Positions 9,460 through 16,647 of a stretch of DNA of 64,000 nucleotides are shown piece after piece. This DNA is from JBPYFK01 sp051984675 (lineage in GTDB: Bacteria > Actinomycetota > Actinomycetes > Mycobacteriales > Pseudonocardiaceae), in assembly GCA_051984675.1 (NCBI GenBank), contig JBPYFK010000115.1, positions 1 to 64,000 of the forward strand. Direction: 5' to 3'. A program made the translations under genes and the position numbers. The notes below the pieces were generated by a model. The model made no database searches and was not told the DNA's origin. It worked only from the letters and a program-made list of their open reading frames with translations. Each line of letters starts with the position of its first letter. Positions within the stretch are counted from its first letter, which is position 1.

Positions 9460-10472
9460 CGTCGTCCACCCTTCCCTCTGCCCTGCTGACCGCACGCGAG
9501 TACGTCGACCCGGAACTGCGCAAGGCCGTCAGCCGACTCGATGACGGCAGTCGGCGGGTCAGCGAATACCACCTGGGCTGGACACAGGCCGACGGATCAC
9601 CCGGCGAGGGTGTCGGCAAGGCTTTGCGGCCCGCGCTGGTCCTGCTCTCCGCTCAGGCCGTCACCGGAGAGGCCGGGCAGGCCGTCCCGGCGGCGGCTGC
9701 CGTCGAACTGGTGCACAACTTCTCGCTGCTGCACGACGACGTGATGGACGGCGACACCTCGCGTCGGCACCGACCGACAGCGTGGACGGTCTTCGGGCGT
9801 TCCGCCGCGTTGCTCGCCGGAGACGCCCTGCTCACCCTGGCCACCGACGTGCTGCTGGACACGACCTCGCCCTACGGACCGGCGGCGGCGAGGTCGCTGT
9901 CGGCCACGGTGACCCAGCTCATCGCCGGCCAGTCCGCCGATCTGGACTTCGAGCACCGGCTGGACGTCACGCTCGACGAGTGCCTGCGCATGGTGGCCGG
10001 GAAGACGGCGGCACTGCTGGCCTGCTCGGCATCGATCGGTGCGCTCTACGTCGGCGCTCCGCGAGACACCGTCGCGCGGCTGCACGCGTTTGGCGCCGAG
10101 CTGGGCATGGCCTACCAGGTCGTCGACGATTTCCTGGGCTTGTGGGGAGATTCGGAGATCACGGGCAAGCCGGTGCTGTCCGACCTGCGCGCCCGCAAGA
10201 AGTCCTTACCGGTCGTGCATGCGCTGACGTCCGGTACGCCAGCAGGGCAGCGGTTGCGCGCGCTGTACGGGCAACCCGACCCGCTTTCCGAAAAGCAGTT
10301 GGAGCAGGCGGCCGAGATGGTGTGCCAGGCCGGGTCCCGGGAATGGGCACTGGCTGAGTGTGAACGCCGGCTCACCTCGGCCCAGCGGCATCTGTCCCGG
10401 AGCGCCTGCGACGGCACCACGATCGAATCGTTGACTGAACTGGCCGAGTTCATCGTGCGGAGGCAACGGTGA
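9456..10472 (+). CDS. Polyprenyl diphosphate synthase (probably FPP supply for hopanoids)
   Basis: This trans-prenyltransferase (338 aa) joins isopentenyl and allylic diphosphates. It has GKALRPALVLLSA, the first Asp-rich motif LLHDDVMDGDTSRRHRPT, and the second as YQVVDDFLGLWGD, where DDxxG replaces the usual DDxxD. That variant is common in actinobacterial members of the family. Chain length cannot be set from sequence alone, but its position between hpnE and shc makes farnesyl diphosphate the likely product. It overlaps both neighbours by 4 bp, so stoichiometric coupling with the squalene enzymes is likely. Confidence 0.9.
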   Translation: MTSSTLPSALLTAREYVDPELRKAVSRLDDGSRRVSEYHLGWTQADGSPGEGVGKALRPALVLLSAQAVTGEAGQAVPAAAAVELVHNFSLLHDDVMDGDTSRRHRPTAWTVFGRSAALLAGDALLTLATDVLLDTTSPYGPAAARSLSATVTQLIAGQSADLDFEHRLDVTLDECLRMVAGKTAALLACSASIGALYVGAPRDTVARLHAFGAELGMAYQVVDDFLGLWGDSEITGKPVLSDLRARKKSLPVVHALTSGTPAGQRLRALYGQPDPLSEKQLEQAAEMVCQAGSREWALAECERRLTSAQRHLSRSACDGTTIESLTELAEFIVRRQR

Positions 10473-12466
10473 CCGAAGAAGCACTCACCGATCACACCGT
10501 CATCGGAGTACCCGAGGAGACGGGCGTCCCAGTACAGGAAAGGTCCGAACTCCAGCCGGATCGCACTGCCGGCGTCGTCAGGCGCGGCGCGGAGGCGATG
10601 GTGGCGGCGCGCGAGCACCTGCTCGGGTTGCAGGACCCCGCCGGTTGGTGGAAAGGGGAGCTGGAAACCAACGTGACCATGGACGCCGAGGATCTGCTGC
10701 TCCGGCAGTTCCTCGGCATCCGCACCAGCACCGAAACCGCCGAAGCCGCCCGCTGGATCAGAACGAAACAGCGCGCCGACGGCACCTGGGCGAACTTCTA
10801 CGGAGGCCCGGGCGACCTCTCCACCACCGTCGAGGCGTATGTGGCGCTCAAGCTGGCCGGTGACGACGTGGACAGCTCGCACATGGTCGCCGCCCGACAG
10901 TGGATACTGGAACAAGGCGGGCTGGAAGCGACTCGGGTGTTCACGCGAATCTGGATGGCCCTGTTCGGCCAGTGGCCGTGGGACGACCTGCCCGCCATGC
11001 CGCCGGAGTTGGTGCTGCTGCCACCGTCGGTCCCGCTGAACCTCGCGGACTGGGGATGCTGGGCGCGGCAGACCATCGTGCCGCTGACGGTCGTGTGCAC
11101 CCTACGGCCGTACCGTGACCTCGGTATCGACATCGGGGAGCTACGCACCGGCCACGTCCCGGCACGGACGCAACACCCGGCGCTGTCCTGGGAGCGCGCC
11201 TTCCAAACACTGGACCGTGCGCTGCATCTTTACCACCGGCGACCGATCCGGTGGTTGCGCAGGAACGCGATGCGGCGTGCCGCCGAGTGGATCGTCGCGC
11301 GCCAGGAAGCCGACGGCTCGTGGGGTGGTATCCAACCGCCCTGGGTGTATTCGTTGCTCGCGTTGCACCTGCTCGACTACCCGCTGGACCACCCGGTGAT
11401 GCGGAAAGGACTGGAAGGTCTGGAGCGCTTCCTGATCCGCGAGCAGACTGACACGGGGACGGTCCGCAGGCTGGAAGCGTGCCAGTCCCCGGTATGGGAC
11501 ACAGTGCTCGGCATGCAGGCGTTGCTCGACGCGGGCCTGCCCGCTGATCACCCCGCGCTGCGTCGCGCCACCGATTTCGTGCTCGGCGAGGAGATCCGGG
11601 TCCGTGGCGACTGGGCTGTCCGCCGCCCGGAGGTTCCGTCCGGTGGTGGCTGGGCGTTCGAATTCGACAACGACGGGTACCCGGACGTGGACGACACGGC
11701 CGAGGTGCTACTCGCCCTGAACAGGGTTGACCACACCGACCCGGCGGCGAGGGATGCCGCGATCCAGCGGGGCGTGCGCTGGCTCCGTGGCATGCAGTCC
11801 GCCGACGGCGGGTGGGGTGCCTTCGACGCGGACAACACCCAGTGGCTGGTGACCAAGCTCCCGTTCTGCGACTTCGGTGCGGTGATCGACCCGCCGTCGG
11901 CCGATGTCACCGCCCACGTGATCGAGGCGCTGTGCGTGCTCGGGTATCAGCGTCACCTGGCCGTGCGCAGGGGAGTGGCGTGGTTGCTGGTCAACCAGGA
12001 GGCGTCCGGTTCCTGGTACGGGCGCTGGGGCGCGAACCACGTCTACGGCACCGGTGCGACGGTGCCGGCGTTGGTCCGTGCCGGTCTCGTGCCCGAACAC
12101 CCCGCGCTGCGGCGTGCGGTGCGCTGGCTGGAGGAGCACCAGAACGGCGACGGTGGCTGGGGCGAAGACATGCGCTCCTACGACGATCCGTCCTGGATCG
12201 GCCGGGGAACCTCGACCGCGTCCCAAACCGCGTGGGCCTTGCTGGCGCTTCTCGCCGTCGACCGCCACGACACTGACGCGGTCCGGCGCGGGATCGACTA
12301 CCTCGCCAGTACCCAGCGCGGCGACGGAACCTGGGACGAACCGCAGTTCACCGGTACCGGGTTCCCGGGCGACTTCTACCTCAACTACCACCTCTACCGG
12401 CTGATCTTCCCGCTGAACGCGCTCGGCCGGTACCAGCAGGCCATCGCGGCACGGGCAGGCGAGTGA
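10469..12466 (+). CDS. shc: Squalene-hopene cyclase
   Basis: This 665-residue membrane-associated class II triterpene cyclase (HpnF) turns squalene into hopene and hopanol. The acid motif DVDD is at 406-409 in NDGYPDVDDTAEV. Several QW repeats are visible (for example QEADGSWGG, MQSADGGWGAFD, NQEASGSWYGRWG, HQNGDGGWGED, TQRGDGTWDE). Length fits the family (about 630-680). The GTG start at 10469 overlaps the previous stop. The product reaction is established for the family, and the operon supports it. Confidence 0.97.
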   Translation: MTEEALTDHTVIGVPEETGVPVQERSELQPDRTAGVVRRGAEAMVAAREHLLGLQDPAGWWKGELETNVTMDAEDLLLRQFLGIRTSTETAEAARWIRTKQRADGTWANFYGGPGDLSTTVEAYVALKLAGDDVDSSHMVAARQWILEQGGLEATRVFTRIWMALFGQWPWDDLPAMPPELVLLPPSVPLNLADWGCWARQTIVPLTVVCTLRPYRDLGIDIGELRTGHVPARTQHPALSWERAFQTLDRALHLYHRRPIRWLRRNAMRRAAEWIVARQEADGSWGGIQPPWVYSLLALHLLDYPLDHPVMRKGLEGLERFLIREQTDTGTVRRLEACQSPVWDTVLGMQALLDAGLPADHPALRRATDFVLGEEIRVRGDWAVRRPEVPSGGGWAFEFDNDGYPDVDDTAEVLLALNRVDHTDPAARDAAIQRGVRWLRGMQSADGGWGAFDADNTQWLVTKLPFCDFGAVIDPPSADVTAHVIEALCVLGYQRHLAVRRGVAWLLVNQEASGSWYGRWGANHVYGTGATVPALVRAGLVPEHPALRRAVRWLEEHQNGDGGWGEDMRSYDDPSWIGRGTSTASQTAWALLALLAVDRHDTDAVRRGIDYLASTQRGDGTWDEPQFTGTGFPGDFYLNYHLYRLIFPLNALGRYQQAIAARAGE

Positions 12467-12467
12467 G

Positions 12468-13100
12468 ATGCCGGGGAAGCTGGTTGTCTGCGCTCCGCTG
12501 CGGTGCGAAGCCCGCGCGGCGCGGCGGGGGCTGCCGCCGGAGGTCGTCTACCGAACGGGGTATGGGCCGCGTCGCAGTGGCCGTACGAAACTGCCGGACT
12601 TCGACGTGCTGGCGATCGCGGGCCTCGCCGGTGGCCTCAGCCCCGCCGTGCACAGCGGGGAGGTCGTCGTGGGCAGCGAAATCCGAGGCGGCGCCGGCGC
12701 GGTGCCGTGCCCCTCGGCTCAAGCCCTGGCCGACGACCTCCGTGCGCACGGCCTGCCGGTGCACTGCGGCCCGATCGTCACCACGGATCACGTGGTGCGG
12801 GGGGCCGAGCGCGCCGCATTGGCGCGCACCGGCGCGCTCGCGGTGGACATGGAGTCGGCGGTGCTGGCGGTGGCGGCCGGGGACCGGCCACTCGCCGTAG
12901 TGCGCGTGGTCGTGGATACACCCGGTACACCGTTGGTGGATATCCGTACACCGCACCGGGTGCTCAAGGCGCTGCGGCGCTTGCGCCGCGTCGGGCCGGT
13001 GCTGGTGCGATGGAACGCAGGGCGCCCGTGGAATGCAGGCCAGCCTTGGAATGCAGGCCAGTCCTGGAATGCAGGGCACCCGTGGAAGGAGGTGCGCTGA
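12468..13100 (+). CDS. hpnG: HpnG, hopanoid nucleoside phosphorylase, with a repeat-extended C-terminus
   Basis: This is a nucleoside phosphorylase-fold protein of 210 residues. In hopanoid synthesis HpnG removes adenine from adenosylhopane to give ribosylhopane. The motif VDMESAVLAVAA holds the Asp and Glu of the active site. TTDHVVRG matches the family's nucleobase loop. The last about 25 residues consist of four six-residue units (WNAGRP, WNAGQP, WNAGQS, WNAGHP) encoded by an 18-bp tandem repeat. This tail is not part of the enzyme fold and looks like local expansion at the gene end. The ATG is one base after the shc stop, and the TGA overlaps the hpnH ATG. Confidence 0.88.
   Translation: MPGKLVVCAPLRCEARAARRGLPPEVVYRTGYGPRRSGRTKLPDFDVLAIAGLAGGLSPAVHSGEVVVGSEIRGGAGAVPCPSAQALADDLRAHGLPVHCGPIVTTDHVVRGAERAALARTGALAVDMESAVLAVAAGDRPLAVVRVVVDTPGTPLVDIRTPHRVLKALRRLRRVGPVLVRWNAGRPWNAGQPWNAGQSWNAGHPWKEVR
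13011..13082 (+). repeat. 18-bp tandem repeat x4 at the end of hpnG
   Basis: There are four direct copies of an 18-bp unit beginning TGGAATGCAGGCC, starting at 13011, 13029, 13047 and 13065. A partial fifth starts at 13083. The repeat is in frame and encodes WNAG-x-P/S units. It ends 17 bp before the hpnH start codon. The core GAATGCAGG is shared with the 17-bp repeat at 25712-25796. Confidence 0.95.
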
Positions 13101-14101
13101 TGGCGATCCCGATGCGCCAGTCGGTCCGCGTCGGCGCCTACCTGCTCAAGCAGAAGGTGCTGCGCCGCAAGAAATTCGCGCTGACGCTGGAGCTGGAACC
13201 GCTGTTCGCCTGCAACCTCGCGTGCGCGGGCTGCGGCAAGATCCAGCACCCGGCGAGCGTGCTCAAGCAACGGATGCCGGTGGAGCAGGCGGTGGCGGCG
13301 GTCGAGGAGTGCGGCGCGCCGGTCGTGTCGATCGCCGGCGGTGAGCCGCTGATGCACCCCGAGATCGACGTCCTCGTCGACGAGCTGATCAAGCGGAAGA
13401 AGTTCGTCTACCTGTGCACCAACGCGCTGCTGATGCCCCGCAAGATCGACAAGTTGCGCCCGTCGCCGTACTTCGCCTGGGCGGTGCACATCGACGGGTT
13501 GCGCGACCGGCACGACGCGTCGGTGTGCAAGTCCGGCGTGTTCGACCAGGCGGTCGAGAACATCCGGGACGCGCAGCGGCGCGGCTTCCGGGTCACCACG
13601 AACAGCACGTTCTTCAGCACCGACACCCCGAAAGCGGTGATCGACGTGCTGGACTACCTGAACAACGAGCTGCGCGTGGACCAGATGATGCTGTCGCCGG
13701 CCTACGCCTACGAGAAGGCACCGGACCAGGAGCACTTCCTCGGCGTGACCGAGACGCGTGAGCTGTTCCGCAAGGTGTTCGCGGAAGGCCGCCGCAAGCG
13801 GTGGCGGCTGAACCACTCGCCGCTGTTCCTGGACTTCCTCGAAGGCACGGTCGACTTCAGCTGCACGGCGTGGGCGATCCCGTCCTACTCGCTGTTCGGC
13901 TGGCAGCGGCCCTGCTACCTGATGGCCGACGGCTACGCGGGCAGCTACCAGGAGTTGCTCGACGACACCGACTGGGAAGCCTACGGGCGGGGTCGGGACG
14001 CCCGGTGCGCCAACTGCATGGCGCACTGCGGATACGAACCCACAGCGGTGTTCGCCACGCTGGGGTCGCTTCGCGAGTCCCTGCGGGCGCTTCGCGGCTG
14101 A
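13100..14101 (+). CDS. hpnH: HpnH, adenosylhopane synthase (radical SAM)
   Basis: HpnH attaches the 5'-deoxyadenosyl group of SAM to diploptene, the first step of the C35 side chain. The protein (333 aa) carries the radical-SAM cluster motif CNLACAGC with Cys38, Cys42 and Cys45, followed by GKIQHP, which is typical of HpnH. The SAM-binding GGEP motif follows (SIAGGEPLMHP). The C-terminal region has further Cys residues (CANCMAHCGYEP). The ATG at 13100 overlaps the hpnG stop in TGATG, and GGAAGGAGG lies just upstream. Later side-chain genes (such as an aminotransferase) do not follow in this window. Confidence 0.95.
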   Translation: MAIPMRQSVRVGAYLLKQKVLRRKKFALTLELEPLFACNLACAGCGKIQHPASVLKQRMPVEQAVAAVEECGAPVVSIAGGEPLMHPEIDVLVDELIKRKKFVYLCTNALLMPRKIDKLRPSPYFAWAVHIDGLRDRHDASVCKSGVFDQAVENIRDAQRRGFRVTTNSTFFSTDTPKAVIDVLDYLNNELRVDQMMLSPAYAYEKAPDQEHFLGVTETRELFRKVFAEGRRKRWRLNHSPLFLDFLEGTVDFSCTAWAIPSYSLFGWQRPCYLMADGYAGSYQELLDDTDWEAYGRGRDARCANCMAHCGYEPTAVFATLGSLRESLRALRG

Positions 14102-14274
14102 CCCGGCCTGCGGCCGCATCCTGACCAGCGGAATGCGTCACATTCGACGACCGAAGGGGGAGACGAATGCGGGGGTGTTCAGCTACGGTGGTACAGCTTT
14201 GCTTACCTGGGGCTCGATACCGAGCCCGGCGCCAGGCCACCGGTTCGCCGGTCGGCAGGCCCACCTCGTACCCC

Positions 14275-14952
14275 ATGCCGAACCCTTCCAGAGCAGCCCA
14301 ACACGTGCGAACAATTCACCTCGAAGCGCTCCCAGCGCATCTCTGGCACGCGTGCAAGCATCTCGTCGAGACCGCGGTCGCGCCGCTGCTGCTGTTCTAC
14401 CTGCTGTTCAGCCTGACCGGCCTCACCGGCGGCCTGTTGGCCGCGCTGGGCTGGGCGGTCGCGGCCCTGGCGTGGCGCCTGGTGCGTCGCGCGCCGATTC
14501 CCGGCATTCTCCTGATCACGACCGGCCTGCTGGTGGTCCGCACCGTCGTCGGCTTCATGACCGGAAGCTCGTTCCTGTACTTCCTGGAGCCGAGCCTGCA
14601 GAACTTCCTGTTCGCGGCCGTGCTGCTGGCAACCCTGCCGTTCGAGCGGTCGTTCCTCGCCAAGCTCGCTGACGACTTCTGCGCCTTCCCGCCGACCCTC
14701 ACGCGCAACGCGCGCGTGCAGCGCTTCTTCCGGCGGGTGTCGTTGCTGTGGGCCGTGGTGTTCACCGTCAACGGCCTGACCACGTTGTGGGCCCTGGCCC
14801 AGGCCACGCTCGCGGACTTCGTCGTGGTGACCACTGGAGGCTCGTTCACGCTGATCGCCCTCGCTGCGGCGGCCTCGTTGCTGTGGTTCCGGCGGGAACT
14901 GCGTGGCGAGGGGATCAAGCTCAGCTTCGGCCGCCGACCGGCTGCCGCGTGA
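14275..14952 (+). CDS. VC0807-like integral membrane protein
   Basis: This membrane protein of roughly 225 residues has about five or six hydrophobic segments. The pattern GLTGGLLAALGW, TGSSFLYFLEP, NFLFAAVLLATLPF then LADDFCAFP matches the VC0807 family, whose function is unknown. The start is uncertain. The frame is open from an ATG at 14167 with a strong GGGGGAG upstream, but codons 14167-14275 include TTA, AGA and many A/T-ending codons unlike the rest, so I place the start at 14275. A GTG at 14305 is also possible. The region 14210-14227 forms a perfect 7-bp hairpin. It may share the hopanoid transcript, 170 bp after hpnH. Confidence 0.7.
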   Translation: MPNPSRAAQHVRTIHLEALPAHLWHACKHLVETAVAPLLLFYLLFSLTGLTGGLLAALGWAVAALAWRLVRRAPIPGILLITTGLLVVRTVVGFMTGSSFLYFLEPSLQNFLFAAVLLATLPFERSFLAKLADDFCAFPPTLTRNARVQRFFRRVSLLWAVVFTVNGLTTLWALAQATLADFVVVTTGGSFTLIALAAAASLLWFRRELRGEGIKLSFGRRPAAA

Positions 14953-14983
14953 GCTTGGCCGCCTGAACCTCGCCGCCTGAACT

Positions 14984-15730
14984 TCACTGACCGAAGCGGC
15001 GGGACAGCCGGTGAAACGCCTCCGGGAGCGCGCCCTGTAGCCGTGCCGGGATGGTCAGCCAACGCGGCACGAACACCTCGAACTGGCCCCGTTCGACGGC
15101 TCGCAGGAGCGCGTCCGCGACCGCCTCGGGGCGGACTGGGTGGGGGAACCGGCGGTCGTAGGGTTTCCCGCGCGTGTGGAAGAAGGGCGTGCGGACCGCG
15201 CCCGGGAGCACGGTACTCACACCAACGCCGTGACCAGCGGTTTCGTAACGGACACTTGCCGCGAACGTCCGCAGGCCAGCCTTTGTCGCCGCATACACGG
15301 CCTCGTGACGCACGCCGATCGCGGCGACGGAGGACACGAACACCACGTGGCCCCGCCGCCTCCGTAGCATCATTGGCACCACTGCCCGCGTGAGTTCCAT
15401 GGGCGCGGTGAGGTTCACGCTGACGAGATGGGACAGGTCATCGCTGGCCATCGCATCGAGGGCACCCATCCACCCGATGCCAGCGTTGTTGATCAGCAGG
15501 TCGGCGTCCTGGCCCGCCTCCGCCGCGCGCTGGATGCCTGCCGTCGTGGCGAGGTTGGCCAGCACGGGGTGACCATCGGTGCGGGCGGCCACCGCGGCCA
15601 GCCGAGCCTCGTCCCGCCCCACCAGTGTCAGCCGGCACCCCGCGGCGGCCAGGGCTTCCGCCGTCGCCGCGCCGATCCCCGACGTCGCTCCGGTGACCAG
15701 CGCCGTACTGCCCGACACGGTCATCCCCAT
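14984..15730 (-). CDS. SDR-family oxidoreductase, third gene of the glycosyltransferase-acyltransferase operon
   Basis: This classical short-chain dehydrogenase (248 aa) has TGATSGIG at 13-20, NNAGIGW, and the catalytic YAATK. The C-terminal part (FFHTRGKPYDRRFP, VFVPRWLTIPARLQG) resembles actinobacterial SDRs linked to lipid metabolism, but the substrate is unknown. AGGAGG lies 4 bases before the ATG at 15730, and a second ATG two codons later is equally possible. The start overlaps the end of the upstream DMT-type gene by 10 bp, so the two are probably coupled. It converges on the VC0807-like gene with 31 bp between. Confidence 0.88.
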   Translation of the reverse strand: MGMTVSGSTALVTGATSGIGAATAEALAAAGCRLTLVGRDEARLAAVAARTDGHPVLANLATTAGIQRAAEAGQDADLLINNAGIGWMGALDAMASDDLSHLVSVNLTAPMELTRAVVPMMLRRRRGHVVFVSSVAAIGVRHEAVYAATKAGLRTFAASVRYETAGHGVGVSTVLPGAVRTPFFHTRGKPYDRRFPHPVRPEAVADALLRAVERGQFEVFVPRWLTIPARLQGALPEAFHRLSRRFGQ

Positions 15731-16647
15731 GTCGCCTCCTCGCCGGGACCGCGCTCCCGTGCGCGCTCCGCCGCCCGGCGCAGGTGCTCGGCGCGGTGGG
15801 TCAGCACCGCGATGGAGGCCACGATCACCACACCGGACGCCACCTCGCCGGCGAGAGCGGGCGTGGTGGTCACGATCGCTTCGCCCAACCAGCTCATCCC
15901 GATCGCGATCCCGACCAGCGGGTCGACCGTCGTGATCACCGCCAACGCGGGCGAGATCAACTTGCCGTGCTGGAAGGTGTTCTGGCTGAGCAGGAAGCCG
16001 GTCGGGCCGACGACGCACACCACGTACAGCGCCCAGTGGTGGAACGGTTCGCCGAGGCCACCCAGCCGCACGTGGCCGGCCACCACCTTCATCAGCCCGG
16101 CTGTCACCCCGTACAGCACGCCGGTGGCCGTGGCGAGCGCGATGGCGCCGATCTCGCCGGGAAACGACTTCGCCGCCACCAGGCAGGCCACCAGCAGCAG
16201 CCCGAGGATCGACGCCAGGGGCAGCACGGACCGTCCGTTGAACTCGGCGGCGGCACCGCTGGGCTGAGCCAGCAGCAGGAAGGCGGCCAGCCCACCAGCA
16301 CATCCCAGCGCGCCCAGCGCGACGATCCGGTCCAGCTGCCGCCCACCGATCCACGCCGCGAACACGGCACCGAACAGGACGCCGGTCACCAGCAGCGGTT
16401 GCACCAGCACCAGCGGACCGAACGCCAACGCCACCACCTGCAGCGACAGTCCCAGGGTCACCGTGGCCAGGCTCACCACCCAGACCGGCCGGCGCACGAG
16501 CTCCACCAGCAACCGGGGATTGAGCGCCTGATGCCGGGGCACCTGCTGCGCGACACGCTGCTGCATCGCGCTAGCCAGCCCGAAGGAGGCAGCTCCGGCG
16601 ATCGCCGCGGGTACGGCCACGGCAAACACGGCGCTGTTCGACGTCAA
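15721..16647 (-). CDS. DMT-superfamily membrane transporter
   Basis: This 308-residue protein has about nine or ten hydrophobic helices in the EamA/NIPA-like pattern of drug/metabolite transporters (for example FGPLVLVQPLLVTGVLFGAV and VITTVDPLVGIAIGMSWLGE). It ends in a charged cytoplasmic tail. The start is the TTG at 16647, which overlaps the stop of the upstream fusion gene (TTGA). It is thus the middle gene of a tightly coupled operon with the glycosyltransferase-acyltransferase and the SDR. From context it could move a lipid precursor or product, but this is inference. The substrate class cannot be read from the sequence. Confidence 0.85.
   Translation of the reverse strand: MTSNSAVFAVAVPAAIAGAASFGLASAMQQRVAQQVPRHQALNPRLLVELVRRPVWVVSLATVTLGLSLQVVALAFGPLVLVQPLLVTGVLFGAVFAAWIGGRQLDRIVALGALGCAGGLAAFLLLAQPSGAAAEFNGRSVLPLASILGLLLVACLVAAKSFPGEIGAIALATATGVLYGVTAGLMKVVAGHVRLGGLGEPFHHWALYVVCVVGPTGFLLSQNTFQHGKLISPALAVITTVDPLVGIAIGMSWLGEAIVTTTPALAGEVASGVVIVASIAVLTHRAEHLRRAAERARERGPGEEATWG

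Noticed and set aside
14167..14274. N-terminal extension of the VC0807-like protein from the ATG with a strong ribosome binding site
   Set aside because: Codon use, including a TTA codon at 14203, is unlike coding sequence here. The start remains uncertain.
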